NCBI GenBank assembly: GCA_019240125.1
Contig: JAFAYW010000172.1
Span: forward strand, 1 to 39,411
Origin: Alphaproteobacteria bacterium
Lineage (GTDB): Bacteria; Pseudomonadota; Alphaproteobacteria; ATCC43930; CGMCC-115725
DNA length: 39,411 bases
Direction: 5' to 3'
Shown one piece after another: positions 25,964-34,182 of this stretch. The translations under genes and the position numbers were made by a program. The notes under the pieces were generated by a model, which was given only the letters and a program-made list of their open reading frames with translations, was not told the origin of the DNA and did not search any database. Every line of letters begins with the position of its first letter. Positions within the stretch are counted from its first letter, which is position 1.

Positions 25964-27685
25964 TCAGCCACCGCCCGTCCCTTGACAGATCACATTGAGC
26001 AGTGCCTGCCGCTTTTCGATGGTGACCGCGTGCAGAGCGCGTTGCAGCGCGCCGGGCAGTTCGGCCGGGTCCTCGACCCGCTCGCCATAGCCGCCCGCCG
26101 CGGCGCAGACCTGCTCAAAGGCTGGCAGATCTTCCAGTTCGATAAAGGGTGGGCGGTTGCTGCGGGCCGCCTCGCCCTGTGGGTACATGCCGAGTGTGGC
26201 GCGCCGCACCGCGCCCCACATCGCGTTATTGACCACGACAAACAGTACCGGCAGGCGATGCATCGTCGCGGCGTGATGCACCGCGACCGGGTTGGAGAAG
26301 AGGTAGGAGCCGTCGCCCAGCACGGCGATGACCTGCCGATCGGGTTCCGCCAGCTTGACCCCGAGCGCGGCGCCGGCGCCCCAGCCGAGGCCGGCGGCCG
26401 GGCTCGACCCGAAAAAGCTGCCGGCGCGGGTCGAGGGGCAATGCTCCGGCATCATCGTGTATTCGTTGACGATGATCGCGCCGGGGTCACGCGCCGCGGC
26501 GAGGCAGGTGCTGACGTGGATCGGGCTGAGCGGCCGCAGGTCAGCAGCCTCGTTGCGGTGGCGACCCCATTCCGCCTGCTGTGCCGCGCGCCGCTCCTCC
26601 ATCCAGATTCGGCGCGTGGCGATATCTGCCTGAGCCGCGAGCGGCTCGAGCGCAGCCGCGAGGCGTGGCAATACGAGGCGAGGCGCAGCCGTGATCGCGA
26701 TATCGGCGGCAAAGCCACGGATCGGATAGCGACTGAACAGCGGATCGACACCGGCATGGATGATCCGGCATGCGGGCGGCGGCGCCTTGCGGCTCGGCAC
26801 CCACGGCACATCGCACTCGATGACCAGGATCGCATCGACGTCATCAAGCAGCGGGGCCGGGTTGTAGCCGAGATGACAGGAATGGTCCGCCGACAGGTTC
26901 AGATAGCGGTGGCGATGTTCGACTACCGGGATCGCGAAGCGCTCGGCAAAGGACGCGAGCGCCGGTACCGCCGCGATGTCGCGCCCGGCATCGGCGGTGA
27001 TGATCAGTGGGCGTCTGGCGGCGGCGAGCATCGCGGCCGCCTCGGCCAGCGTCGTTTCATCCGGCGCCGGCGCCGAGGCAGCAGCCCTGCGCGATGGGGA
27101 ATCGTAGGTGAAATCCGACGACGGCGCGGCCAGGACCTCACGTGGCAACGACAGATAGACCGGGCCGGCGGGCGGGCTCGTCGCGATCGTCAGCGCACGA
27201 TCGATCACGGTTTCGAGCTGCACGCCGTCGCGCAGCTCGTATTCCCACTTGACCATCTCGCGCAGCATGCCGGCCTGGTCGTACATTTCCTGCGCCCAGT
27301 GGATGTAGGTGTCGCGTGACCCTTCCAGGCCCTCTTCCGTTAAAGGCGAGCGGCCAGCGGTGAACAGCACAGGCACATTTTCGCGCGCCGCATTGAGCAC
27401 GCCGCACAGCGCATTGGCGGTGCCGACGCTGACATGCACCATCACTGCCGGTACCTTACCGGATACCACGGCATAGCCATGCGCCATCGACATCGCCAGG
27501 TTCTCATGCGTCGCGAGCAGCGGCTTCGGCGCCGCCATCCCGGTGTGCGCCGCTCTTGCATAGGCCTCGACAATCGGCGCGAAGTCGGTACCGGCATTGG
27601 CGAACAGGTACTCGATGCCGCGATCCGCCAGCAGCGCTAGATACGCCTCCGCCACGGTTTCGACCGATAGCTGCTTGCGCGGCAT
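25964..27685 (-). CDS. thiamine-diphosphate-dependent enzyme, acetolactate synthase / benzoylformate decarboxylase-like
   Basis: 573 residues with the three-domain layout of the POX/ALS family. The PYR domain carries the activating glutamate E61 in THENLAMSMAHGYA; a central Rossmann-like domain follows; the PP domain holds the Mg-ThDP motif G457-D-G459 ... N486-N487 (GDGSYLFSN to VVVNNAMWG). Family enzymes decarboxylate 2-oxo acids or join two-carbon units. The active-site region differs from true acetolactate synthases, and I cannot assign a substrate. The gene is followed by a MarR regulator and is divergent from a TauD-type dioxygenase, suggesting a small catabolic unit. Confidence 0.87.
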   Translation of the reverse strand: MPRKQLSVETVAEAYLALLADRGIEYLFANAGTDFAPIVEAYARAAHTGMAAPKPLLATHENLAMSMAHGYAVVSGKVPAVMVHVSVGTANALCGVLNAARENVPVLFTAGRSPLTEEGLEGSRDTYIHWAQEMYDQAGMLREMVKWEYELRDGVQLETVIDRALTIATSPPAGPVYLSLPREVLAAPSSDFTYDSPSRRAAASAPAPDETTLAEAAAMLAAARRPLIITADAGRDIAAVPALASFAERFAIPVVEHRHRYLNLSADHSCHLGYNPAPLLDDVDAILVIECDVPWVPSRKAPPPACRIIHAGVDPLFSRYPIRGFAADIAITAAPRLVLPRLAAALEPLAAQADIATRRIWMEERRAAQQAEWGRHRNEAADLRPLSPIHVSTCLAAARDPGAIIVNEYTMMPEHCPSTRAGSFFGSSPAAGLGWGAGAALGVKLAEPDRQVIAVLGDGSYLFSNPVAVHHAATMHRLPVLFVVVNNAMWGAVRRATLGMYPQGEAARSNRPPFIELEDLPAFEQVCAAAGGYGERVEDPAELPGALQRALHAVTIEKRQALLNVICQGTGGG

Positions 27686-27709
27686 GCCCCGTGTCCTCTC
27701 CCAACTGCG

Positions 27710-27792
27710 GTCATTGCGAGGCGCCGCAGGCGCGGCGGCAATCTCGACGGTGCGAATGTTCCCCGAGATTGCTTCGCTGCGCTCGCAATGAC
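27710..27792. repeat. intergenic palindromic repeat (GTCATTGCGAG family)
   Basis: Ends GTCATTGCGAG (27710-27720) and CTCGCAATGAC (27782-27792) are exact reverse complements, and inner CAATCTCG / CGAGATTG (27739-27746 and 27764-27771) pair as well. Elements with these ends are highly repeated between genes in many alphaproteobacteria. It lies in the 143-base gap between the divergent ThDP enzyme and dioxygenase genes. Confidence 0.85.
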
Positions 27793-27828
27793 AATTTGAA
27801 TGAGAGTGCGGAAGAAGGAAGCCCCCCG

Positions 27829-28659
27829 ATGACCTACCAGACCATTCAGGTCAAAAAGCTGACGCCGCATATCGGCGCCGAGATTGCCGGGGTTGACCTG
27901 TCGCGTCCGCTCGGCAACCAGCAATTCCAGGAAGTACATGACGCGCTGATGGAAAACCAGGTGGTGTTCTTTCGCGACCAGCATCTGACACACGATCAGC
28001 ATAAGGCGTTCGGCCGCATGTTCGGCGATCTGGCGGTTCATCCCGCATCGCGCCACTCGCCGGAAGGCCACCCCGAAATCCTGACCATCCATGCCGACGA
28101 AAACTCAAAACATGTTGCCGGCGAGGAATGGCATTCGGATGTGTCCTGCGACGCCGACCCGCCGATGGGCAGCATCCTCTATCTGACCGAGGTGCCGCCG
28201 GAGGGCGGCGACACGCTGTTCGCCAGCATGTATGCCGCCTATGACAAGCTGTCGCCGCCGATGCAGCGGCTGGTCGAGGGGCTGGTCGCGCTTCATGACG
28301 GTGAGCCGGTATATCGCGGCCGGTTCGGCTATGGGGTGCCGGAAGGCGGCTTTCCGCGCGCCGAGCACCCGGTAGTGCGCACGCATCCGGTGACCGGCCG
28401 TAAGGCGCTGTTCGTCAACCCGAACTTTACGACCGCGATCAAGGGGCTGAGCCGTCTTGAAAGCGACGCCATCCTGCAGATGCTGTACCGGCATTGTGAA
28501 ACTCCGGAATTCCAGTGCCGTTTTCGCTGGCAGCCCAATTCGGTCGCGTTCTGGGACAACCGCAGCGTGCAGCACCATGCCATGTGGGATTACTTCCCGC
28601 AGCGCCGGCATGGCTTCCGCGTCACCGTGAAAGGCGACCGCCCCTTTTACCGCGCCTGA
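27829..28659 (+). CDS. TauD-type Fe(II)/2-oxoglutarate dioxygenase
   Basis: 276 residues, closer to TauD than the first dioxygenase in this window. N-terminal IGAEIAGVDLSRPL and VVFFRDQHLT are the usual opening; the iron ligands are H102-S-D104 in EEWHSDVSCD and H249 in DNRSVQHHA; the C-terminal RRHGFRVTVKGDRP holds the 2-oxoglutarate-binding arginine. Known relatives act on taurine, alkyl sulfonates or alkyl sulfates, but sequence alone does not fix the substrate. GAAGGA precedes ATG 27829; the frame is open upstream through the intergenic repeat, which is not coding. Confidence 0.93.
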   Translation: MTYQTIQVKKLTPHIGAEIAGVDLSRPLGNQQFQEVHDALMENQVVFFRDQHLTHDQHKAFGRMFGDLAVHPASRHSPEGHPEILTIHADENSKHVAGEEWHSDVSCDADPPMGSILYLTEVPPEGGDTLFASMYAAYDKLSPPMQRLVEGLVALHDGEPVYRGRFGYGVPEGGFPRAEHPVVRTHPVTGRKALFVNPNFTTAIKGLSRLESDAILQMLYRHCETPEFQCRFRWQPNSVAFWDNRSVQHHAMWDYFPQRRHGFRVTVKGDRPFYRA

Positions 28660-28664
28660 TACGC

Positions 28665-28685
28665 GGCGGGACGTGGTATCCCGCC
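28665..28685 (+). terminator. hairpin after the second dioxygenase
   Basis: GGCGGGA and TCCCGCC form a 7-bp stem with a 7-base loop, 6 bases after the dioxygenase stop. No U-tract follows; terminator or 3'-end stabiliser. Confidence 0.4.
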
Positions 28686-28818
28686 TCAGTACCCCCGATC
28701 GCCGAAAACGGCAACGTCCCGCGATATAATCAGCTGTTACGAGAACATAACGCCGTGACCGCTGTTGATCGTAATGCTTTAATAAGCAGCACTATCCTTC
28801 CCCCCAGAGGAGAAAACC

Positions 28819-29118
28819 ATGCATCGGTATGTTAAATTGGCCGCAGCCGCCGCGGTGGTCGCGGTAACAGCCGGCTCAGCCAACGCCGCTGGCATGCGAT
28901 ACACGATCCACCACCACCACTACTATCATCACCATTGGTGGGTCGAGAGCCCGGCGCAAAACCTTGCCCGGTCCGCCTATTATGATCGTCTGTTGCAGGT
29001 AAGCCCGCGCTTCCGCGCGTATCGCATGCGTAAGGAATGTGGCCCGATCCGCTTCATCCCGGAATTGCGCCAGGAGTGCCTGGCCTCCTTCGACACTTAC
29101 GAGCCGATGCTGCGCTAG
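28819..29118 (+). CDS. small secreted His-rich protein of unknown function
   Basis: 99 residues with AGAGGAGA before the ATG. A clear Sec signal peptide (LAAAAAVVAVTAGSANA, cleavage near ANA-A) is followed by a striking patch of seven His, two Tyr and two Trp: H31-34, Y35-36, H37-39, W40-41. The rest is a basic helical domain with C74 and C87, spaced to form a disulfide in the periplasm (KEC ... RQEC). The His cluster could bind Ni, Zn or Cu, which is inference. I do not recognise a family. It is alone between the dioxygenase and leuD, convergent with the latter. Confidence 0.8.
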   Translation: MHRYVKLAAAAAVVAVTAGSANAAGMRYTIHHHHYYHHHWWVESPAQNLARSAYYDRLLQVSPRFRAYRMRKECGPIRFIPELRQECLASFDTYEPMLR

Positions 29119-29141
29119 CCCCGCCGCGCCGATGATGGCGG

Positions 29142-29163
29142 CGACCGGCATTGTTGCCGGTCG
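29142..29163. terminator. hairpin between the His-rich gene and leuD
   Basis: CGACCGGC / GCCGGTCG, an 8-bp perfect stem with a 6-base loop, 24 bases after the His-rich gene's stop and on the far side of the leuD stop. It could end transcripts from both directions; no U-run. Confidence 0.4.
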
Positions 29164-29272
29164 TCGCTACTCGAGACGCAGTCAGCGCGGGCGGTCTCGG
29201 AACTTTAGCAACGGCCGAGCGCGCTCCCGCGCCGGCGCCGGGTCAAAGGTCGCTAATGCGGCTGGTGGAGGG

Positions 29273-29902
29273 TTACTCCGCGGCCTTGACCATATCGAAG
29301 ACCCACGGCCGAGTTTGCCGGTTCTTCGCCTCATAGCTGGCGATGGCGTCGTCCTGCTGCTCCGTCAGGCCGATATCGTCGAGGCCGTTGAGCAGGCAAT
29401 GTTTGCGGAACGGGTCGATCTCGAAATGGACGACCTCACCGTCCGGCCGCGAAATCGTCTGGGATTCAAGATCGACGGTCAGCACCGCATTGCCGCCTTT
29501 CTTGGCGTCATCCATCAACTGATCGACGATTTCCTGCGGCAGTGCGATCGGCAACAACCCGTTCTTGAACGAGTTGTTGTAGAAGATGTCGGCAAAGTTC
29601 GGCGCGATGACGCATTTGATACCGAAATCGGTCAGCGCCCAGGGTGCGTGCTCGCGGCTTGAACCACAGCCGAAATTGTCGCCGGCAACAATGATCTGCG
29701 CCTTGCGATAAGGCCCCTGGTTCAGCACGAAATCCGGGTTTTCCGATCCGTCGGCGCGAAACCGGATTTCCTCGAACAGGTGCTTGGCGAGGCCGGTGCG
29801 CTTGATCGTGCGCAGATGGATCGCCGGGAAAATCTTGTCCGTATCGATATTGATCATCGGCATCGGCGCCGCGACCCCGGTCAACTGCGTGAATTTTTCC
29901 AT
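29273..29902 (-). CDS. leuD: 3-isopropylmalate dehydratase small subunit LeuD
   Basis: 209 residues, usual length about 200. With LeuC it isomerises 2-isopropylmalate to 3-isopropylmalate in leucine synthesis. Motifs: [14 protein letters not shown] near the N-terminus, [17 protein letters not shown] (the swivelling active-site loop) and [17 protein letters not shown]. It is separated from leuC by a small unrelated gene, whose stop lies 18 bases upstream of this start. leuB, often next in line, is not present: the His-rich gene converges from the left instead. Confidence 0.97.
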   Translation of the reverse strand: MEKFTQLTGVAAPMPMINIDTDKIFPAIHLRTIKRTGLAKHLFEEIRFRADGSENPDFVLNQGPYRKAQIIVAGDNFGCGSSREHAPWALTDFGIKCVIAPNFADIFYNNSFKNGLLPIALPQEIVDQLMDDAKKGGNAVLTVDLESQTISRPDGEVVHFEIDPFRKHCLLNGLDDIGLTEQQDDAIASYEAKNRQTRPWVFDMVKAAE

Positions 29903-29920
29903 TTCAGCTTCCCTCCCGGA

Positions 29921-30169
29921 TCAACCGTGGCGCAACAGAACGCCCAAAATCGCAATCGTAGCAGCGGCATTTATACCGACAGCCCACATCAGCACGGTGA
30001 TCTTCCCATCGATCGACGTCATCTTGCCGTCTATGTGGGAGATTTCGTTGCCGATCGAGGTGAAGCGAGCCTCAAACGCCGCCAATTCCTCGGCCGCCGC
30101 CTGTGCCTGATCGTCATCGACACCGGCGGCTTTGAAGGCCGAATAGGTCTTAGCGAGCATCAACGTCAT
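29921..30169 (-). CDS. small coiled-coil membrane protein between leuC and leuD
   Basis: 82 residues. The N-terminal half (YSAFKAAGVDDDQAQAAAEELAAFEARF) looks like the helical start of DUF1640/CCDC90-like small proteins. A short heptad-like repeat follows (ISHIDGKMTSIDGKI, about 45-59, with I/M at a/d positions), then one membrane helix (VLMWAVGINAAATIAILGVLL) and a basic end. I assign no function. ATG 30169 is chosen because upstream residues from 30403 overlap leuC and are not protein-like; the ribosome site is weak. It lies 35 bases after leuC and 18 before leuD, so it must be in the leuCD transcript. Confidence 0.75.
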   Translation of the reverse strand: MTLMLAKTYSAFKAAGVDDDQAQAAAEELAAFEARFTSIGNEISHIDGKMTSIDGKITVLMWAVGINAAATIAILGVLLRHG

Positions 30170-30204
30170 GCTCGAATTCCCGTGCTCAGCCAATCGGCGC
30201 CAGT

Positions 30205-31611
30205 TTACCCTAGCTGGCGCACATCCGTCAGGCGCCCCGTGACCGCGGCGGCGGCGGCCATGGCGGGGCCGACCAGATGAGTCTTGGCGTTCTTGCCCTG
30301 GCGGCCCTCGAAATTGCGGTTCGAAGTCGAGGCGATGCGTTCGCCGTTCTCGGCGCGGTCGTTGTTCATCGACATGCAATTCGAGCAGCCCGGCTCGCGC
30401 CACTCAAAACCGGCTTCGAGGAAGATGCGGTCGAGCCCTTCTTCCTCCGCCTGATGCTTCACCAGGCCCGAGCCCGGCACGATCATCGCGCGCACGCCCT
30501 CGGCCACCTTGCGGCCCTTGGCGATCGCGGCGGCGGCGCGCAGATCCTCGATGCGGCTGTTGGTGCAGGAACCGATAAAGACGCGCTCGATCGGCACCTC
30601 GACCAGCGGGGTCTTGGGCTTGAGCTGCATGTATTGCAGCGCGCGTTCCATCGCGGCGCGCTGCATCGGGTCCGCGACCTCGGCTGGATCGGGCACGCGG
30701 CCGGTAATTGGCGCGGCCTGCTCGGGATTGGTGCCCCAGGTGACGTGCGGCGCGATATCGGCGGCGTCGAGGCGCGTGGATTTGTCGAATTTGGCGCCCG
30801 GATCGCTCGGCAGGCTCTTCCAATAGGCAAGCGCCTGCTCCCACGCGGCGCCCTTCGGCGCGTGCATGCGGCCCTTCACATAGTCGAACGTGGTCTGGTC
30901 CGGCGCGACGAGGCCGGCGCGGGCGCCCGACTCGATCGCCATGTTGCAGACCGTCATGCGGCCTTCCATCGACATGTCGCGGAAGGTGCTGCCGGCAAAT
31001 TCGATGATGTGCCCGGTGCCGCCCGCGGTGCCGATCTTGGCGATGATCGCCAGCACGACATCCTTGGGGCTGACCCCGGCGCCGAGACCGCCATTGACCT
31101 CAACCAGCATGTTCTTCGCATGCGCCTGGATCAGCGTCTGGGTCGCCAGCACATGCTCGACCTCCGACGTGCCGATGCCAAAGGCCAACGCGCCCAGCGC
31201 GCCATGCGTCGCAGTGTGGCTGTCGCCGCAGACGATCGTCATGCCGGGCTGGCTCAGGCCCATTTCCGGGCCGATGATGTGGACGATGCCCTGATTGATG
31301 CTGTCGATCGGGATATAGGGGACGCCGAATTCAACGACGTTGCGTTCAAGCGTATCGACCTGGAGCTTGGATTCGGGCTCGTCGATGCCGGCGGCACGGT
31401 TGCTGGTCGGGATGTTGTGGTCCGCGACCGCGATCGTCGCATCGGGCCGGCGCACTTTGCGGCCCGCCATCTTGAGGCCCTCGAAAGCCTGCGGGGTCGT
31501 GACCTCGTGGCAGAGGTGGAGATCGATATAGAGGAGATAGGTGCCCTCGCCGGCCGGGCCGATCACATGGGCATCCCAGATCTTATCGAACAACGTGCGC
31601 GGCTGAGCCAT
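30205..31611 (-). CDS. leuC: 3-isopropylmalate dehydratase large subunit LeuC
   Basis: 468 residues, full length, aconitase family. The three [4Fe-4S] cysteines are C349 in GSCTNSR, and C409 and C412 in GCSNC, matching the family positions. Also seen: [10 protein letters not shown] at the start, [33 protein letters not shown] and the [14 protein letters not shown] region that binds substrate. GGGAG lies before the ATG. It has its own promoter about 60 bases upstream, with a dyad over the -35 box, and follows rplS on the same strand after 182 bases. Confidence 0.98.
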   Translation of the reverse strand: MAQPRTLFDKIWDAHVIGPAGEGTYLLYIDLHLCHEVTTPQAFEGLKMAGRKVRRPDATIAVADHNIPTSNRAAGIDEPESKLQVDTLERNVVEFGVPYIPIDSINQGIVHIIGPEMGLSQPGMTIVCGDSHTATHGALGALAFGIGTSEVEHVLATQTLIQAHAKNMLVEVNGGLGAGVSPKDVVLAIIAKIGTAGGTGHIIEFAGSTFRDMSMEGRMTVCNMAIESGARAGLVAPDQTTFDYVKGRMHAPKGAAWEQALAYWKSLPSDPGAKFDKSTRLDAADIAPHVTWGTNPEQAAPITGRVPDPAEVADPMQRAAMERALQYMQLKPKTPLVEVPIERVFIGSCTNSRIEDLRAAAAIAKGRKVAEGVRAMIVPGSGLVKHQAEEEGLDRIFLEAGFEWREPGCSNCMSMNNDRAENGERIASTSNRNFEGRQGKNAKTHLVGPAMAAAAAVTGRLTDVRQLG

Positions 31612-31666
31612 GCGTCTGCTCCCTCAAATTCGAGCGGCGAGCGGTGCCGTATTTCCAGACCACAGC

Positions 31667-31695
31667 ACCATAGGAGCCGGCTCGATACCAGTTAA
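31667..31695 (-). promoter_or_regulatory. candidate leuC promoter
   Basis: Reading the minus strand: TTAACT (31690-31695), 17 bases, then TATGGT (31667-31672), which has the same -10 hexamer, preceded by the same CTCC, as the ffh promoter. The transcription start would be near 31660, about 50 bases before the leuC ATG. Confidence 0.6.
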
Positions 31696-31719
31696 GATCA
31701 AATCTTATACTGGTATCGA
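31682..31719. promoter_or_regulatory. dyad overlapping the leuC promoter -35 box
   Basis: Arms TCGATACCAGTTAAGAT (31682-31698) and ATCTTATACTGGTATCGA (31702-31719) are reverse complements with one extra base in the right arm and a 3-base centre. No U-tract lies beyond the stem on the leuC side, so an operator fits better than a terminator for rplS, although the latter is not excluded. Confidence 0.6.
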
Positions 31720-31793
31720 AAACACCCGCCGCTACTCGCAGCCATTCACAAAGCCAACCCCACCAAGCTCAAAGCCCGGCGGCGAGATGGGTC

Positions 31794-32198
31794 TCAGGCT
31801 TCCGCTTCGGCCGTCGGACTACGCTCGCGGCGGTTATCTTCACGCGACCGTTCGGCGATACGGGCCGACTTGCCGCGGCGCTCGCGCAGGTAATAGAGCT
31901 TGGCGCGCCGCACGGCGCCGCGCCGCACCACCTCGATCGCGGTGATGCGCGGCGAATGCAGCGGGAACACGCGCTCGACACCCTCGCCGTAGGAAATCTT
32001 GCGCAGGGTGAAGTTCGAGTTGAGCCCGGCATTGCGGCGCGCGATGCACACGCCCTCAAAGGCCTGGATACGCTCGCGATCGCCTTCGACAATGCGCAGG
32101 CTCACCTTAACCGTGTCGCCGGGTTGAAACGGCGGCACGGCGCGGTCGGCGACCAGTTTCGCGACCTGCTCCGCCTCAATCTGCTGCAATATGTTCAT
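31794..32198 (-). CDS. rplS: 50S ribosomal protein L19
   Basis: 134 residues, slightly longer than usual because of a charged C-terminal tail ([18 protein letters not shown]) common in alphaproteobacteria. Core motifs: [54 protein letters not shown] and [26 protein letters not shown]19 sits at the 30S-50S interface. The start overlaps the trmD stop by an ATGA junction (32195-32198), so it is translated coupled to trmD. Confidence 0.98.
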   Translation of the reverse strand: MNILQQIEAEQVAKLVADRAVPPFQPGDTVKVSLRIVEGDRERIQAFEGVCIARRNAGLNSNFTLRKISYGEGVERVFPLHSPRITAIEVVRRGAVRRAKLYYLRERRGKSARIAERSREDNRRERSPTAEAEA

Positions 32199-32929
32199 TG
32201 TTCCACCTCATCGATCGCCATCGCCGTTTGCCTGACGGTGGCTCTTTGTGCCGTCTGACGCCGCCACAGATCGGGCCGGCGCTGTTGTGTTATCCGCTCC
32301 GCCTCGGCGCGCCGCCATTGGCGCACCCGCTGATGATCGCCCGACACCAGCACCGGCGGCACCGCGCGCCCGTCCCAGAGCTGCGGCCGGGTGTAGTGCG
32401 GGTATTCGAGAAGACCTTCCGCGAAACTCTCCTCCGCCAGCGTCTCGGGACACCCGAGCACCCCCGGCAGCAACCTGACGCAGGCGTCGAGCAACGCGAT
32501 CGCCGCCGGCTCACCGCCTGACAAAACGAAATCGCCGAGACTGACCTCCTCAACCGCGCGGGCCTCGAGCACACGCTCATCGATGCCCTCGAAGCGGCCG
32601 CAGATCAGTGTGACGCCCGGCCCATCGGCCAGGCCGCGCACGCGTTGCTGGTCGAGAGGGCGGCCGCGCGGCGACAGAAGGATCAGAGGGCCACTGCCAT
32701 TCGCGCCGGCAATCGCCGCGTCTAGGACATCGGGCCGCATCACCATCCCCGGCCCGCCACCAAACGGCGCATCATCCACAGAGCGGTGTTTATCGCGCGC
32801 GAAATCGCGGATGTCCACCGTTTCCAGGGCCCAGATCCCGGCCGACAACGCCTTCCCGGCCAGCGAATAGGCCAGTGGCCCCGGCAGCATTTCCGGGAAG
32901 ATCGTCAGCACCGTCGCCCACCAGCTCAT
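32195..32929 (-). CDS. trmD: tRNA (guanine-37-N1)-methyltransferase TrmD
   Basis: 244 residues, SPOUT-knot enzyme that uses SAM to make m1G37 in tRNAs and so prevents frameshifting. Motifs: [11 protein letters not shown] at the start, [44 protein letters not shown] and [20 protein letters not shown] (the trefoil-knot SAM site). ATGA overlaps join it to rimM upstream (32926-32929) and to rplS downstream, the classic order of this block. Confidence 0.98.
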   Translation of the reverse strand: MSWWATVLTIFPEMLPGPLAYSLAGKALSAGIWALETVDIRDFARDKHRSVDDAPFGGGPGMVMRPDVLDAAIAGANGSGPLILLSPRGRPLDQQRVRGLADGPGVTLICGRFEGIDERVLEARAVEEVSLGDFVLSGGEPAAIALLDACVRLLPGVLGCPETLAEESFAEGLLEYPHYTRPQLWDGRAVPPVLVSGDHQRVRQWRRAEAERITQQRRPDLWRRQTAQRATVRQTAMAIDEVEQ

Positions 32930-33483
32930 GCCGCGGACTCCGACACAGCTTCCGCTTCCGCCTGATCCTCCGGCACTGCTGCGAGCAGTCCTGGTGGCGG
33001 ATCAATCACGAGGCGACCGCCGGCGATATCGACGACCGGCACGACCGCGCGGGTAAACGGCACCATCACCGGCTGGCCGATCGGCCGCTCGATCTCCAGC
33101 GTGTCGCCGGCGCCGAAATCATGCACGGCGCGCACCGTACCGACCGGCGTGCCGTCACCGAGGCAGACGGCGAGGCCGATCAAATCGGCATGGTAGAACT
33201 CGTCCTCATCGGTCGGCGGCAACGCGGCGCGCAGCAGATACAGGCGGGTTCCGCGCATCGCCTCGGCCTTATCGCGATCATCGACACCGGGGATGCGGGC
33301 GACCACCACGCCTTTTGCCTCGCCGATCAGCTGCAACGCGAAGTGTCGCTGGCCGCGCTCATCCTCGACCGGGCCATAGCTGGCGACATCCTCCGGCTCG
33401 GCGGTAAAGCTCTTGATGCGCACCGCGCCACGGACGCCATGCGCACCGGTAACCACGCCGACGCAGAGACGCTTATCAGCCAT
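32926..33483 (-). CDS. rimM: 16S rRNA processing protein RimM
   Basis: 185 residues from ATG 33483. RimM binds S19 and helps mature the 30S head. Seen: N-terminal barrel [45 protein letters not shown] (linker to PRC), and PRC-barrel parts [16 protein letters not shown] and [18 protein letters not shown]. Its stop overlaps the trmD start (ATGA). The frame continues upstream to an ATG at 33645 through the palindromic repeat, which would add 54 residues; I prefer 33483 because family similarity begins there, although its ribosome site is poor. Confidence 0.93.
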   Translation of the reverse strand: MADKRLCVGVVTGAHGVRGAVRIKSFTAEPEDVASYGPVEDERGQRHFALQLIGEAKGVVVARIPGVDDRDKAEAMRGTRLYLLRAALPPTDEDEFYHADLIGLAVCLGDGTPVGTVRAVHDFGAGDTLEIERPIGQPVMVPFTRAVVPVVDIAGGRLVIDPPPGLLAAVPEDQAEAEAVSESAA

Positions 33484-33506
33484 GACAGGGGCAAGCGCCT
33501 GCGCCT

Positions 33507-33590
33507 GCCCCTCACCCTCCCAGCCTTGCGGGCCGGGTCCCTCCCTCTCCCCGCGGCCGCGGGGAGAGGGTTGGGGTGAGCGGCGGGCAC
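33507..33590. repeat. palindromic intergenic repeat upstream of rimM
   Basis: Core 33543-33570 is a perfect 28-base palindrome (CCCTCTCCCCGCGG and its complement), flanked by GCCCCTCACCC on the left and GGGGTGAGCGGC on the right. Same family as the repeat at 35713-35874. It fills most of the rpsP-rimM gap (33484-33679). Confidence 0.85.
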
Positions 33591-33679
33591 CGTGCTTCGG
33601 CTCGACCGGAGCCGAGACCGTACCGTCGATGCCTTGCCTGTTCATGATGCGCTGCTAATCCAGCACTGCCAGTTGGGGG

Positions 33680-34033
33680 TCAGCCGGTGGCCGCCGCGGC
33701 GGCTTCCTCGGCGGCCTTGGCGCGTTCCTGCGCCTTGGCCTTGGGGGCCGACTTGCTCGGGGTTTTGCGCGGCTCGGGCTTTGGCATGATGCCCGCATCC
33801 CCGAGGAATCGTTCGACCCGCTCGGTCGGCAATGCGCCGACTCCGAGCCAATGGCGGATGCGCTCTTCCTTCAAGGTGACGCGGTCGGCGTGGGTGCGTT
33901 CCAGCATCGGGTTGTAGGTGCCGAGTTTTTCGATAAAGCGTCCATCGCGCGGGCTGCGCGTATCGGCAACGACGATACTGTAGAACGGCCGCTTTTTCGC
34001 GCCACCGCGCGCCAGCCTGATTTTCAACGACAT
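33680..34033 (-). CDS. rpsP: 30S ribosomal protein S16
   Basis: 117 residues. The S16 core is [24 protein letters not shown] followed by [11 protein letters not shown] and [17 protein letters not shown]; a Lys/Ala/Pro-rich C-terminal extension (about residues 85-117) is usual in alphaproteobacteria. S16 is a primary assembly protein of the small subunit. GAAGGAAAG lies before the ATG. It follows ffh after a 149-base gap with two hairpins, and precedes rimM across the repeat-bearing gap. Confidence 0.97.
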   Translation of the reverse strand: MSLKIRLARGGAKKRPFYSIVVADTRSPRDGRFIEKLGTYNPMLERTHADRVTLKEERIRHWLGVGALPTERVERFLGDAGIMPKPEPRKTPSKSAPKAKAQERAKAAEEAAAAATG

Positions 34034-34054
34034 TCAATCTTTCCTTCGTCCTGC

Positions 34055-34147
34055 GATCGGCGAAGCCGATCAGAAATGTTCACAATGAGGAGGTGAGACA
34101 GTGAGATCCCTGTGTCGCGCGGCACCTAACTGTCTCACCGTCTCATT
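34055..34147. other. two hairpins in the ffh-rpsP gap
   Basis: The rpsP leader contains GATCGGC / GCCGATC (34055-34061 and 34065-34071, 3-base loop) close to the ribosome site. Further upstream is an 18-base inverted repeat with 16 matches, AATGAGGAGGTGAGACAG (34084-34101) with CTGTCTCACCGTCTCATT (34130-34147). They could end ffh transcripts or control rpsP; no U-tract is present. Confidence 0.6.
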
Positions 34148-34182
34148 ATGTAAAATGGTTGGCTCGCTCCGCTCGCCCTTGA

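Noticed and set aside
29921..30169. Phage or insertion-sequence remnant between leuC and leuD
   Set aside because: No terminal repeats, target duplications or transposase motifs are visible around it.
30277..31695. 472-codon open frame antisense to leuC
   Set aside because: Shadow of leuC, with a composition typical of a GC-rich reverse frame.
31612..31793. Leucine attenuator ahead of leuC
   Set aside because: The only short frame in the leader region (about 15 codons) has no leucine codons and no ribosome site, and the dyad lacks a U-tract.
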